From assembly GCF_002174305.1 (NCBI RefSeq), contig NZ_MIJB01000029.1, forward strand, positions 1 to 64,000: DNA of 64,000 nt, in the 5' to 3' direction. The DNA is from Aeromicrobium sp. PE09-221. GTDB lineage: Bacteria; Actinomycetota; Actinomycetes; Propionibacteriales; Nocardioidaceae. The notes beneath the pieces were generated by a model that was not told the DNA's origin, searched no databases, and was given only the letters and a program-made list of their open reading frames with translations. Below are positions 17,831-27,012 of the stretch, in pieces (the first letter of the stretch is position 1; every line of letters starts with the position of its first letter). The translations under genes and the position numbers were made by a program.

Positions 17831-18219
17831 AGCTCGGCTTCCGTCGTGTGATGGCCGTTGCCGCGATGCTGACCGGGCTCGCGGCAACGGCCGCCTGTAC
17901 GGGCGGGTCCGAGGAGCCGGATGCCGCGTCCGAGAGTCGGCAGTCGGCCGACCGTGTGCTGCCTCTGCCCGAGCTGCCCACTTTCGCGGAGGACTTGAGC
18001 ATCGGCCAGAGCATCGATGTCATCGTGGATGTCCCTGATACCCACTGGACGGTTTCGTCTCAGGACGATTCGGTGCTGGCGGCCGAGGTGCCGGCGCCTG
18101 AGGACGGCCCATCGGTGATCCGGCTCGACGCGGTCGGAGCGGGGACCACCGTGGTCGTCTTCGAGTCCGAGCCGGATCTGCGGGTCGAGCACGAGTTCAC
18201 GGTGGTCTCCCAGGACTGA
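17827..18219 (+). CDS. Small lipoprotein coupled to heme oxygenase
   Basis: 130 aa with a lipoprotein signal peptide (lipobox TAAC) and a mature ~105-residue domain that reads as a single beta-sandwich: an opening SIGQSIDVIVDVPDTHW segment, then alternating strands with GAGTTVVVF near the end. The pattern loosely resembles chagasin-type (I42) protease inhibitors or an Ig-like domain, but the inhibitor loop motifs (NPTTG, GxGG) are absent, so I do not assign a function. Start at GTG 17827 overlaps the hmuO stop. Last gene of the heme operon; an extracellular accessory role is inferred. Confidence 0.75.
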   Translation: MKLGFRRVMAVAAMLTGLAATAACTGGSEEPDAASESRQSADRVLPLPELPTFAEDLSIGQSIDVIVDVPDTHWTVSSQDDSVLAAEVPAPEDGPSVIRLDAVGAGTTVVVFESEPDLRVEHEFTVVSQD

Positions 18220-18331
18220 GGTGTCCACAGGGTCGCGCGAGGCCGATGTTCTCCACAGTTTCGATCGGCGTCCTGGCGATCGCGCCTCGTGTCCGTTTCG
18301 CTGATGGTCATGGGGAAAGGAGCGAACTACG

Positions 18332-18895
18332 ATGACTGCCATGGCTGTTCCGGAGGTGCTCGGCCTGCCGCGCGGCAGGGCGCTGACCCGCGACGATCTG
18401 GACGCGATGCCCGATGATGGGCACCGTTACGAGCTCATCGACGGGGTGCTCCTCGTGAGTCCGGCGCCGCGCTTGGTCCACCAGCGGGTCATCCGGAAGC
18501 TGTCGCGTATTCTCGAGGACCATTGCCCGGAGAGCGAGGAGGTGTTCTTCGCTCCTGTCGATGTGGTGCTAGCTGAGGACACGGTCATCCAGCCGGATCT
18601 CCTGGTGGCAGCCCGTGAAGCGTTCACCGAGCGCGATCTGCCGGCTGCTCCCCTTCTGGCGGTGGAGGTTCTGTCGCCGTCGACGCGCAACATCGATCTG
18701 CTGTTGAAGAAGGAGCGGCTGCGACGTGCCGGCGGTGCCCACTACTGGGTGATCGATCCCGACGAGCCGTCGGTGACGGCCTGGGCACTGGTCGACGACG
18801 AGTACGCCGAGGTGGCCCGGGCCACCGGCGCCGGGCGCTTCGACGTCGCGGAACCGTTCGCCCTGAGCCTCGTGCCCTCGGAGCTCATCGGCTGA
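18332..18895 (+). CDS. Uma2 family (DUF820) endonuclease-fold protein
   Basis: 187 aa, typical length. Family landmarks: RYELIDGVLLVSPAP near the N-terminus, VIQPDLLVA and LAVEVLSPSTRNID (the PD-(D/E)xK-like Asp/Glu core), and HYWVIDPDEPSVTAW. The role of these proteins is poorly known; some are linked to restriction-like or mobile-element activities. ATG 18332 is preceded by AAAGGAG. Stands alone between the heme operon and purL. Confidence 0.85.
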   Translation: MTAMAVPEVLGLPRGRALTRDDLDAMPDDGHRYELIDGVLLVSPAPRLVHQRVIRKLSRILEDHCPESEEVFFAPVDVVLAEDTVIQPDLLVAAREAFTERDLPAAPLLAVEVLSPSTRNIDLLLKKERLRRAGGAHYWVIDPDEPSVTAWALVDDEYAEVARATGAGRFDVAEPFALSLVPSELIG

Positions 18896-18953
18896 CCCGA
18901 CGGGCGCGAGATGCCCGGACCGGCGGAACGAGCGTCACCAGTAGGCTGGGGTC

Positions 18954-21221
18954 GTGACGCTGGATACCGTCGAGCACGCCTCCTCCACCCCCGACCACGA
19001 GCAGCCCTGGGCCGAGCTCGGACTCAAGCCTGATGAGTACGAGCGCATCCGCGAGATCCTCGGCCGCCGCCCCACCGGTGCCGAGCTCGCCATGTACTCC
19101 GTCATGTGGAGCGAGCACTGCTCCTACAAGTCCAGCAAGGTGCACCTGCGCAAGTTCGGCGAGCTCCCGCAGGAGACGCCGCTCGGCAAGACCCTCGCCG
19201 GTATCGGCGAGAACGCCGGCGTCATCGACATCGGCCAGGGGTACGCGGTCACCTTCAAGGTCGAGTCGCACAACCACCCCAGCTACATCGAGCCCTACCA
19301 GGGTGCCGCCACCGGTATCGGCGGCATCGTGCGCGACATTCTCGCGATGGGCGCGCGCCCCGTCGCGGTGATGGACCCGCTGCGCTTCGGTCCCCTCGAC
19401 GCGCCCGACACCGCCCGCGTGCTGCCGGGCATCGTCGCCGGAGTCGGCGGCTACGGCAACTGCCTCGGCCTGCCCAATATCGGCGGCGAGGTCGTCTTCG
19501 ACGAGACCTACGTGGGCAATCCGCTCGTCAACGCGCTCTGCGTCGGCGTGCTGCGTCACGAGGACCTCCACCTCGCCCATGCCACCGGCGCCGGCAACAA
19601 GGTCGTGCTTTACGGCGCCCGTACCGGCGGCGACGGGATCGGTGGCGTGAGCGTCCTGGCCTCGGAGACCTTCGACGCCGAGGGTCCCAGCAGACGGCCC
19701 GCCGTCCAGGTCGGCGACCCGTTCATGGAGAAGCTGCTCATCGAGTGCACGCTCGAGCTCTTCGCCGCCGGTGTCGTCAACGGCATCCAGGACCTCGGCG
19801 GCGCCGGGCTGTCCTGCGCGACCAGTGAGCTCGCGAGCGCCGGTGACGGTGGCATGCACGTCGAGCTCAGCCACGTGCCGCTGCGGGACTCCACGCTCTC
19901 GCCCGAGGAGATCCTCATGAGCGAGAGCCAGGAGCGCATGATGGCGGTCGTCGAGCCTGAGCACCTGTCCGGGTTCATGGACATCTGCGAGAAGTGGGAT
20001 GTCGAGGCCGTCGTCGTCGGCGAGGTGACGGACGGCGATCACCTGGTCATCGACTGGCACGGTGAGACCGTCGTCGACGTGCCCCCGCGCTCCGTCGCCC
20101 ATGACGGGCCGGTCTACGAGCGCCCCTATGCGCGTCCCTCCTGGCAGGACGACCTGCAGGCGGACGCCGCCGAACGGCTCCCGCGTCCGTCGACCGGTGA
20201 GCAGCTGCGCGAGCAGTTCGAGCAGGTGCTGACCAGCCCGAATATCGCCGACAAGGGCTGGGTCACCAAGCAGTACGACCGTTACGTCCTCGGCAACACG
20301 GTGCTCGGTGAGCCCGACGATGCCGGCATGATCCGCATCGACGACGAGACCGGCCTCGGCGTCGCGATCTCGACCGACTGCAATGGCCGCTTCGCCAAGC
20401 TCGACCCCTATGCCGGGGCCCAGCTGGCGCTCGCCGAGTCCTACCGCAATGTCGCGATGTCCGGTGCACTGCCGCTCGCCGTCACGGACTGCCTGAACTT
20501 CGGCTCGCCGGAGGACCCGGACGTCATGTGGCAGTTCGAGCGCGCCACCCACGGCCTCAAGGACGCCTGCGCCGAGCTCGGCATCCCCGTCACGGGCGGC
20601 AATGTGTCCTTCTACAACCAGACCGGTGAGATCCCGATCCTGCCCACACCCGTCGTCGGCGTGCTCGGCGTCATGGCCGATGTGCGCCAGCGGATCGCCA
20701 CCGGCTTCCGTAGCGAAGGCGCGCACGTGCTGCTGGTCGGCCGCGAGAGTGCCGATGAGCTGTCGGGATCGACCTGGGCCGATGTCGTCCACGGTCATCT
20801 CGGCGGGCTGCCGCCCGCGGTCGATCTCGATGCCGAGCGTCGACTGGCCGATCTCATGGTGCACGCCGCCAAGGAGGTCATCGTCGAGTCCGCGCACGAT
20901 CTCTCCGATGGCGGGCTGGCGGTCGCTGCCGCCGAGGCGGCCTTCCGCCACGGTATCGGCGTCACGCTGGAGCTCGAGGACCCGTTCGTCGACCTGTTCA
21001 GTGAGACCACGGGCCGTGCGCTCGTCGTCGTCGCCGAGGAGAACCATGAGGCCTTCGTCTCCCTCGCCGAGCGCTTCGGTGTCGAGCTCGCCTCGATCGG
21101 CCGCACCGGTGGCGACCGGATCGTCGTCGACGGCCAGTTCGAGGTGGGAGTGGCCGAGCTCCGCGAGCGCTGGAGCGCGGTGCTCCCTGCGGTCCTCGGA
21201 GTGATCGACGCCCAGGGGTAG
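18954..21221 (+). CDS. purL: Phosphoribosylformylglycinamidine synthase subunit PurL
   Basis: 755 aa, the full length of the single-subunit-type small PurL of Gram-positives. It converts FGAR to FGAM in purine synthesis using ATP and ammonia supplied by PurQ. Conserved blocks include the N-terminal EHCSYKSSK (active-site His), [18 protein letters not shown] and the second ATP-binding half beginning near [15 protein letters not shown] start: TAGGCT lies 6 nt before it (18942-18947), fitting a -10 element and a leaderless mRNA. purQ and purS are not adjacent. Confidence 0.95.
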   Translation: MTLDTVEHASSTPDHEQPWAELGLKPDEYERIREILGRRPTGAELAMYSVMWSEHCSYKSSKVHLRKFGELPQETPLGKTLAGIGENAGVIDIGQGYAVTFKVESHNHPSYIEPYQGAATGIGGIVRDILAMGARPVAVMDPLRFGPLDAPDTARVLPGIVAGVGGYGNCLGLPNIGGEVVFDETYVGNPLVNALCVGVLRHEDLHLAHATGAGNKVVLYGARTGGDGIGGVSVLASETFDAEGPSRRPAVQVGDPFMEKLLIECTLELFAAGVVNGIQDLGGAGLSCATSELASAGDGGMHVELSHVPLRDSTLSPEEILMSESQERMMAVVEPEHLSGFMDICEKWDVEAVVVGEVTDGDHLVIDWHGETVVDVPPRSVAHDGPVYERPYARPSWQDDLQADAAERLPRPSTGEQLREQFEQVLTSPNIADKGWVTKQYDRYVLGNTVLGEPDDAGMIRIDDETGLGVAISTDCNGRFAKLDPYAGAQLALAESYRNVAMSGALPLAVTDCLNFGSPEDPDVMWQFERATHGLKDACAELGIPVTGGNVSFYNQTGEIPILPTPVVGVLGVMADVRQRIATGFRSEGAHVLLVGRESADELSGSTWADVVHGHLGGLPPAVDLDAERRLADLMVHAAKEVIVESAHDLSDGGLAVAAAEAAFRHGIGVTLELEDPFVDLFSETTGRALVVVAEENHEAFVSLAERFGVELASIGRTGGDRIVVDGQFEVGVAELRERWSAVLPAVLGVIDAQG

Positions 21222-21495
21222 TCGGCGGCACGCTGCGTTTTGTGGAGCCACCTCCCCCCCAGGCGAGCTCGAACCCCTCGACGAGGGTCTGCGCGACGAC
21301 GCCATCCTGACCGAGATCCATCTCGGTCGGCCGGGTGATGATCGCTGCCTCGGGGGTCGAGATCGACACTCTCCCGGTCGACCCTTCTGCGGCACACGAC
21401 CAGCAGATGAACGAACGATGACCGCGACTCATGCCGCTGGACACGTGCCGTTTAGCATGGTGGGCGGCCAACTTCCGCCTCTCTAGGAGTACCGC
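21222..21495. other. Intergenic, purL to DUF47 gene
   Basis: 274 bases without a recognisable gene. A minus-strand frame reads TPEAAIITRPTEMDLGQDGV... for ~60 residues with gene-like composition, but no family is recognised and it could be a remnant. The right end carries AGGAG, the ribosome-binding site of the DUF47 gene. Confidence 0.4.
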
Positions 21496-22113
21496 GTGCG
21501 GTTCCGCATCCGACCGGTCGAAACGACCTTCTACGAGCTCTTCACCGAAGCCGCCGAGCACCTCGTCGGCGGAGCGAATCTGCTCGCCCAGGTGCTCGAC
21601 GTCGATATCGACAATGGCGACATCGCCGAGCGTATGCGAGAGGCCGAGCATCAGGCCGATGAGACGACGCATCGCATCATCAAGCGCGTCAACAGCACCT
21701 TCATCACCCCCTTCGATCGTGAGGACATCTACGATCTCGCGAGCAATCTCGACGATGTCATGGACCACATGGACGAGTCGGTCGACAGCATCGTGCTCTA
21801 CGGGGTCAGCGAGTTCCCCGAGGCCTTCGCCGCGCAGATCGCCGTGCTCCAGCGTGCGGCGCAGCTCACGGCCGAGGCCATGCCGCGGCTGCGCACGATG
21901 ACCGATCTCGAGGAGTACTGGATCGAGATCAACCGGCTCGAGAACGAGGGAGATCGCAACCACCGGCGGATCCTCGCGCACCTCTTCGACGGCAGCTACA
22001 AAGCCATGCAGGTGCTGAAGCTCAAGGACGTCGTCGAGTCCGTCGAGCAGGCGATCGACGCCTTCGAGTCGGTTGCCAATACGATCGAGCAGATCACCGT
22101 CAAGGAGTCCTGA
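21496..22113 (+). CDS. DUF47 (PhoU-like) phosphate transport accessory protein
   Basis: 205 aa, all-helical, beginning with the family pattern FYELFTEAAEHLVGGANLL and containing the metal-site-like E(x)ADETTHRI segment and the DDVMDHMDE segment. Such proteins sit upstream of PiT transporters and are thought to modulate them. GTG start follows TAGGAG by 7 nt. Only 3 nt separate it from the PiT gene, so they form one operon. Confidence 0.9.
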   Translation: MRFRIRPVETTFYELFTEAAEHLVGGANLLAQVLDVDIDNGDIAERMREAEHQADETTHRIIKRVNSTFITPFDREDIYDLASNLDDVMDHMDESVDSIVLYGVSEFPEAFAAQIAVLQRAAQLTAEAMPRLRTMTDLEEYWIEINRLENEGDRNHRRILAHLFDGSYKAMQVLKLKDVVESVEQAIDAFESVANTIEQITVKES

Positions 22114-22116
22114 CCG

Positions 22117-23130
22117 GTGGATCTCACCCTGGCGATGGTGGTCACCGTCGTCGTGATCGCTTTGGTGTTCGACTACACCAACGGCTTCCATGACGCGGCC
22201 AATGCGATCGCGACCTCGGTCTCGACCCGCGCCCTCACGCCGCGCGTCGCCCTCGCGATGGCGGCCATCCTCAACTTCGTCGGTGCCTGGCTCGGTGTCG
22301 GCGTGGCGCAAACGATCCAAGAGCTGATCCAGATCGACTCGGCACCGGGAGAGGGCTCTGCCCACGCCCTGACGATCGTGTTGGCGGCACTCATCGGCGC
22401 GATCACCTGGAACCTCATCACCTGGTACTTCGGCATCCCGTCGTCGTCCTCGCATGCCCTGATCGGCGGCATCGTCGGTGCGGGCATCGCCTCCGCGACG
22501 ACCGTGAGCTGGGATCTGCTGGTCAACAAGGTCGCGATCCCGATGGTGCTGTCGCCCGCGGTGGGCTTCCTCGGCGCCTATCTGGTCATGGTCATCATCA
22601 TGTGGGTCTTCCGCAAGGCCCGACCCACCCGGGTGAACCGCGGTTTCCGGCTCGCGCAGACCATCTCGGCAGCCGGTATGGCCCTCGGCCACGGGCTGCA
22701 GGACGCGCAGAAGACCATGGGCATCATCGTGCTCGCCCTGGTGGCGGGCGGACTGCACGATGGCAACGACGTGCCCTTCTGGGTGATCGTCGCCGCCGCC
22801 TCGGCCATCGCGGCCGGCACCTACTCCGGCGGGTGGCGGATCATGCGCACCCTCGGGCGCCGGATCATCGAACTCGACCCGCCCAAAGGCTTCGCCGCCG
22901 AGGCGACCGCGGCCTCGGTGCTCTATGTCATGGCGATCGGCCTGCACGCGCCGGTCTCGACCACCCACACGATCACCTCGGCGATCATGGGCGCGGGTGC
23001 GACGCAGCGGTTCAGTGCCGTGCGCTGGGGAGTGGCACAGGGCATCGTGGTCGCCTGGGTCGTCACGATCCCCGCGGCAGCCACGGTCGCCGCCCTCTTC
23101 TACTTCGTGGCCCGCCTCTTCCTCCCCTGA
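22117..23130 (+). CDS. pit: Low-affinity inorganic phosphate transporter (PiT family)
   Basis: 337 aa, around 8-10 membrane helices, with both PiT signature copies: FDYTNGFHDAANAIATSV at the N-terminus and the inverted half near APVSTTHTITSAIMGAG. Imports phosphate (often as a metal-phosphate complex) with protons or cations. GTG start, co-transcribed with the DUF47 gene. Because PiT carriers move metal-phosphate, a link to the window's metal genes is conceivable but not shown. Confidence 0.92.
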   Translation: MDLTLAMVVTVVVIALVFDYTNGFHDAANAIATSVSTRALTPRVALAMAAILNFVGAWLGVGVAQTIQELIQIDSAPGEGSAHALTIVLAALIGAITWNLITWYFGIPSSSSHALIGGIVGAGIASATTVSWDLLVNKVAIPMVLSPAVGFLGAYLVMVIIMWVFRKARPTRVNRGFRLAQTISAAGMALGHGLQDAQKTMGIIVLALVAGGLHDGNDVPFWVIVAAASAIAAGTYSGGWRIMRTLGRRIIELDPPKGFAAEATAASVLYVMAIGLHAPVSTTHTITSAIMGAGATQRFSAVRWGVAQGIVVAWVVTIPAAATVAALFYFVARLFLP

Positions 23131-23182
23131 CACGGGACTCTCCCTCTCCCGAGAGTGGCGAGTTGCGCACCCCTCGCTGGCC

Positions 23183-23239
23183 GGGGCGGTGATCTACGCA
23201 CGTCTCGATGCGAGTGAGAGGTGCGTATCCCACCGCCCC
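23183..23239. terminator. Long imperfect hairpin between pit and PepSY gene
   Basis: GGGGCGGTG at 23183 pairs with CACCGCCCC ending at 23239, and the inner arms TACGCACGTCTC / GAGAGGTGCGTA extend the stem with small bulges. It lies between convergent genes, so a two-way terminator is likely. Confidence 0.65.
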
Positions 23240-23273
23240 GATGGGCGAGAAGTGTGTCGGTCACCGCCCCGGG

Positions 23274-23822
23274 TCAGTCCCGGCGGCTGTCGAGGACCGT
23301 GAAGCGGTCATCGAGCCAGACATCCCATTCGGTGCCGTCCTCGGCCACGACCTCGACCTCGTACGCGGCCGTAGCATCGCCGATCCGGTCATCACTGGCC
23401 TCGACATCGTGGACCGTGCCCGGCACCTCGGCCCGGGCGGCCTCGGATGCCTTGGCCCGCTCGTCCTCGCTCACGGCCCGGTCATCGGCATCGCGTCCGT
23501 CGTCCCGGTCGTCGTCGCTGTCGAGGACGGCGAAGTCCTCGTCGAGCTTCACGTCGACATCGCTGCCATCGGGGCGCGTGACCTCGACCTCGTAGGCCTC
23601 GACATCATCGTCGTCCCCGCGCTCGGCATCGGTCACCTCGCCCTCACCGACATGTTCGAGGGCCGCCTCGCCGGCCCGGTCACGGTCACCGCCGCGGAGA
23701 CCGTCGTTGCCCGCAACCCCGGCGATCGCCGCGCCGCCGGCCCCCAGCACCAGCACCGTGGCGATACCGCCCACGAGGATGGTCTTCTTCTTGTTCCCTG
23801 AGATCGTGTCCTTGATGTTCAT
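23274..23822 (-). CDS. Secreted or membrane-anchored protein with two PepSY-like domains
   Basis: 182 aa: an N-terminal hydrophobic segment (~14-36, TILVGGIATVLVLGAGGAAIAG), then two PepSY-like units, each ending in a YEVEV...D(V/E)(K/W)(L/D)xFxVLD pattern (~60-100 and ~130-180), joined by an Asp/Arg-rich stretch. PepSY domains are thought to bind or inhibit peptidases at the cell surface. It is a single gene convergent with pit. No regulator or protease partner is adjacent. Confidence 0.8.
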   Translation of the reverse strand: MNIKDTISGNKKKTILVGGIATVLVLGAGGAAIAGVAGNDGLRGGDRDRAGEAALEHVGEGEVTDAERGDDDDVEAYEVEVTRPDGSDVDVKLDEDFAVLDSDDDRDDGRDADDRAVSEDERAKASEAARAEVPGTVHDVEASDDRIGDATAAYEVEVVAEDGTEWDVWLDDRFTVLDSRRD

Positions 23823-23878
23823 GGCGTCAGTCTCGGCCGACCTCGCTGAAGCCTGGCTGAACGTCGCTGAAAGGACTT

Positions 23879-25159
23879 TCAGCCCAGTACACGGTCCAGA
23901 TACGGATTGCTGAAGCGTCCCTCGGGGTCCGCTTGCTCCCGGACGGCGAGGAAGTCCTCGAAACGGGGATACACCTGAGCCAGATAGGCGGCATCGAGCG
24001 TGTGCAGCTTGCCCCAGTGGGGTCGCCCCTCGTGGGCGACGAAGATGTCCTGCGCCGCGGCGAAATACGAGGTGTAGTCGCTGCGGTGGTACTGGTGCAC
24101 CGCGATGTAGACCGTGTCGCGCTGATAGCCCGTCGACATCCAGATATCGTCGCCGCGGGTGAACCTGACCTCGATCGGGAAGCCGATGAACTGCTCCCGC
24201 CGCTCGAACCAGCGCTGCAGCTCTGCGATGACCTGCTGGGCGGCCTCACGCGGCATCGCGAACTCCGACTCGCGGAAGCGTACCGTGCGCGGAGACACGA
24301 ACACGTCGTACGAGTGATCGGTGTACTCGCGGGCACCGAGGGTGGAGCCCGAGATCGCATTCAGCCGTGGGATGAGTGCGGGCTTCGCGGCGGCGATCCG
24401 ATTGATGCGCTCGTACACCGTGTTGGAGAGGAACTCGTCGTCGAGCCAGTGCTTCCAGCGCGAGAGGGGCGCGCGGGGCGTGCCGTCCGCGACCCGGTTG
24501 TTGCGCTTGGTGAGCGCCTTCTCGGTGTGCGGGAACCAGTAGAACTCGAAGTGGTCGTTCCCGTCGACGAGATCGTCGAGACCGCCGAGCACGGTCGAGA
24601 GCGTCATCGGCTCCTCCCGGGCGTGGAGCAGGAAGGCGGGCACGCATTGGAGGGTCACCTCCGTGATGATGCCCAGTGCCCCGAGCCCCACGCGTGCGGC
24701 ATCGAACCACGGATGATCGGCATCCACCTCGACCACGGAGCCGTCGCCGGTGACGAGCTGCAGTGCCACGACGGCCTTGGCGATGCCGAACAGGCGTCCG
24801 CCGGTGCCGTGCGTCCCGGTGGCGATCGCGCCCGCGATCGACTGGGGGTCGACATCGCCGAGATTCGGCAGCGCTAACCCTCGCCGTTGCAGCTGCGGGT
24901 TGAGGTCGTGCAGGGAGATCCCGGCCTGCACCCGCACCCGTGCCGTCTCCCGGTCATGCGAGAGGACCCGGTTCATCCGGTCGAGCCGCAGCTGTGCGCC
25001 CTCGGTGACGGCGATCTCGGTGAAGGAGTGTCCCGCGCCGACCGCCTTGACCGATGCGTGCGCGCGCACGAGATCGGCCACCTCGGCGGTGGTGCCGGGG
25101 GTCGCGACGAGGGCGGGGGAGGCGATCACATTGCCGCCCCAGTTGGTCCAGGTGGTCAT
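23879..25159 (-). CDS. FAD-linked D-arabinono/L-gulono-1,4-lactone oxidase family
   Basis: 426 aa, close to the 428-residue mycobacterial Rv1771 type. N-terminal FAD-binding PCMH domain (VKAVGAGHSFTEIA, then LPNLGDVDPQSIAGAIATGTHGTG) and C-terminal ALO domain ending in RFSNPYLDRVLG. Members oxidise sugar-1,4-lactones to ascorbate-like products. No covalent-FAD His motif (HSH-type) is obvious apart from GHS. Start ATG overlaps the upstream DSD-type gene's stop (ATGA). The pair order matches the mycobacterial Rv1769-Rv1771 neighbourhood, as far as I recall. Confidence 0.88.
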   Translation of the reverse strand: MTTWTNWGGNVIASPALVATPGTTAEVADLVRAHASVKAVGAGHSFTEIAVTEGAQLRLDRMNRVLSHDRETARVRVQAGISLHDLNPQLQRRGLALPNLGDVDPQSIAGAIATGTHGTGGRLFGIAKAVVALQLVTGDGSVVEVDADHPWFDAARVGLGALGIITEVTLQCVPAFLLHAREEPMTLSTVLGGLDDLVDGNDHFEFYWFPHTEKALTKRNNRVADGTPRAPLSRWKHWLDDEFLSNTVYERINRIAAAKPALIPRLNAISGSTLGAREYTDHSYDVFVSPRTVRFRESEFAMPREAAQQVIAELQRWFERREQFIGFPIEVRFTRGDDIWMSTGYQRDTVYIAVHQYHRSDYTSYFAAAQDIFVAHEGRPHWGKLHTLDAAYLAQVYPRFEDFLAVREQADPEGRFSNPYLDRVLG

Positions 25160-26316
25160 CGGAAGTTCTTGCCCTCACCGCGGTAGGTCGGAGTGCGGAC
25201 GACCTGGCCTCCGGATGTGACGACCGCGACCTCGTCGAAGCGCTCGCACATCTCGCCGGCCTTGGCATGCCGGAAGACGACCCGATCGCCGATCGACAGG
25301 GAGCGCACGGCGCGCCCCTCGACGGGGGTCTGGACCTCGCCCGCTCCCTCGGCGGGCAGCAGCGAGAGTCCTTCGGGCCACACGGGCCGGGGTGCGCGGG
25401 ACGGCCCCGTCTGGCCCGAGGCGATGTAGCCGCCGCTGTAGCAGGTCGCGATCTCCCGCGCGGGTTTGCGGACGACCGACAGCGCGTAGAAAGCCGCAGG
25501 CCGCGGAGTGAAGGCGCGGTAATGGTCGAACAGCGTGGGGGTGAAGAGGCCGGAACCGGCGGTCAGCTCGGTGACCACCGGATCGCGGCCCGTGACGTGC
25601 AGGCTGCCCGTGCCGCCGCCGTTCACGAGTCCGACGCTGGTGATGGCACGCACCGCCTTGACGATCTTCTTGCGGCGACGACGCAGTTCGGCATCCGATC
25701 GGCGCTTGACGATCCGCACGGCGAGCGATGTGTCGGGCAGACCGGCGATTTGCGCGTCGTAGAACATCAGCCCGCTGAAGGTGAAGCCGGGACGGTCGAC
25801 GATCGCCTGCGTGAGCCGTCGCACCTGCCGCTTGGAGTGGACGGGGGAGCGTCGGACGCCCAGATGAGCGCCGCCGATCCGCCAGGAGGCATCGACATCG
25901 ATCGCGACGCGGATGGCCGGATGCTCACGCCCGAGCACGTGGTCGATGAGGTCGAGATGGTCGACCGAGTCGACCATCAGTGTGATCGCGGCGAGCCTGC
26001 TGTCCTGGGCGGCGAGCTCGCGCAGCGCGTGACGGTCGACTGTCGGATAGGCCAGCAGGATGTCGTCGATCCCCTGATCGGCCCACCAGATCGACTCGGC
26101 CAGCGAGTACGTCATCAGACCGCTGATGCCATCGAGAGTCAGAGCGTTCTTGATGATCGACCGCACCCGTACGGATTTGGTGGCGAGCCGGATCGGGCGT
26201 CCTCCGGCGCGGGCGATGAGATCGTGCGCATTGGCCCACAGTGCCTCCTCGTCGACGATCGCATAGGGCGTGTCGAGGTCGGCGGTCGCGGCCAGCAGCC
26301 GTTCGTAGTCGGGCAT
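25156..26316 (-). CDS. PLP-dependent amino acid deaminase (alanine racemase/DSD1-like fold)
   Basis: 386 aa with an N-terminal alanine-racemase-type barrel (TPYAIVDEEALWANAHDL, then RLATKSVRV with the PLP Lys) and a C-terminal D-serine-dehydratase-like domain. Eukaryotic D-serine dehydratases and bacterial D-threonine aldolases belong here. The substrate is not known. ATG 26316 is chosen because it begins the conserved region; the frame is open ten codons further up. It shares an operon with the lactone oxidase by a 4-nt overlap. Confidence 0.85.
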   Translation of the reverse strand: MPDYERLLAATADLDTPYAIVDEEALWANAHDLIARAGGRPIRLATKSVRVRSIIKNALTLDGISGLMTYSLAESIWWADQGIDDILLAYPTVDRHALRELAAQDSRLAAITLMVDSVDHLDLIDHVLGREHPAIRVAIDVDASWRIGGAHLGVRRSPVHSKRQVRRLTQAIVDRPGFTFSGLMFYDAQIAGLPDTSLAVRIVKRRSDAELRRRRKKIVKAVRAITSVGLVNGGGTGSLHVTGRDPVVTELTAGSGLFTPTLFDHYRAFTPRPAAFYALSVVRKPAREIATCYSGGYIASGQTGPSRAPRPVWPEGLSLLPAEGAGEVQTPVEGRAVRSLSIGDRVVFRHAKAGEMCERFDEVAVVTSGGQVVRTPTYRGEGKNFR

Positions 26317-26408
26317 CGCCCCAGTATCGCGCAGATCACAGGTCACAGGTGGGAGGCGGCACCAGTGGTGCCCGTGCCTGGCGGGCGTGCCCTACGATGG
26401 TCGCGCAC

Positions 26409-26484
26409 GCCCCTGTAGCTCAGTTGGTAGAGCGCCTTACTTGTAATAAGGATGTCGCGGGTTCGAATCCTGTCGGGGGCTCCA
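26409..26484 (+). tRNA. tRNA-Thr (anticodon TGT)
   Basis: 76 nt, complete cloverleaf. Acceptor GCCCCTG/CGGGGGC, D-arm GCTC/GAGC with AGTTGGTA loop, anticodon stem CCTTA/TAAGG with loop CTTGTAA (TGT), T-loop TTCGAAT, and an encoded TCCA end. Confidence 0.95.
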
Positions 26485-26559
26485 TGGTCGCAGCGGTGGT
26501 TTCGATCCCTGCCCAGGGGAGAAACCTGGCGAGCTGGACGGGTCGTCGGAGCCAATCGC

Positions 26560-26725
26560 GCGAACACTTCGATACCGGCTCGCGATCCACCTCGAGGACG
26601 CTAACGGGCCGCGATACCGGGAAGGGCAGTGCCGGAGTCGCGGCAGGGGAAAGATGGGCGACGACGACGCCACGATTCGTCACCTCCATCGCCTCTCCGG
26701 CGGCGACACGGCGCAGCACATCCGG
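26560..26725 (-). pseudogene. Phd/YefM-type antitoxin fragment
   Basis: Read leftward, 26725-26639 encodes D-V-L-R-R-V-A-A-G-E-A-M-E-V-T-N-R-G-V-V, then VAHLSP, a close match to the DNA-binding half of Phd antitoxins (typically ASEVLRRVAAGE...VTxRG). The N-terminal ~15 residues are missing at the junction with the vapC fragment, and no proper C-terminus is seen. It points away from the toxin fragment instead of preceding it on the same strand, which suggests inversion after inactivation. Confidence 0.6.
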
Positions 26726-27012
26726 CTGTCGTCTCCAGTGATCTGCTGGAGACCGAGCTGCGTCGGATCGGTGTGCGGCACCGCATCGATCAGTTGCTGA
26801 TCACGGCTGTTCTCGACGGTGTGACCCTCACTCCACTGAGAAGGGATCAGTTCCGCGAAGCGGGTCTGTACCCACAGGAAGGTCTGCGTAGTCTCGACGG
26901 CCTGCACCTCGCCGGTGCCCTCGGCGTCGAGGCCTCGGCGATCCTGACCTACGACATCAGGCTTGCCGAAGCCGCCCGCGCCCACGGCCTAGAGGTCGTC
27001 GCGCCCGAGTAG
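26722..27012 (+). pseudogene. VapC-like PIN toxin fragment (C-terminal part)
   Basis: About 95 residues from PAVVSSDLLETELRR to the stop. This covers the second half of a VapC PIN ribonuclease, with LRSLDGLHLAGAL (acidic metal ligand) and AILTYDIRLAEAA (second acidic site). The N-terminal first ~40 residues, including the first catalytic Asp, are absent. It is adjacent to an inverted Phd fragment. A dead toxin-antitoxin remnant beside a tRNA is the likely reading. Confidence 0.65.

Noticed and set aside
18885-21395. Very long open frame on the minus strand opposite purL (and similar ones opposite the heme proteins, pit, icmF and the S8 peptidase)
   Set aside because: These are shadow frames produced by high GC3 codon use. 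They show no family patterns, while the opposite strand encodes well-conserved proteins.
26485-26560. A second tRNA-like stretch (GGTTTCGATCCCTGCC) after tRNA-Thr
   Set aside because: Only a T-loop-like run is present; no acceptor, D-arm or anticodon stem can be formed.
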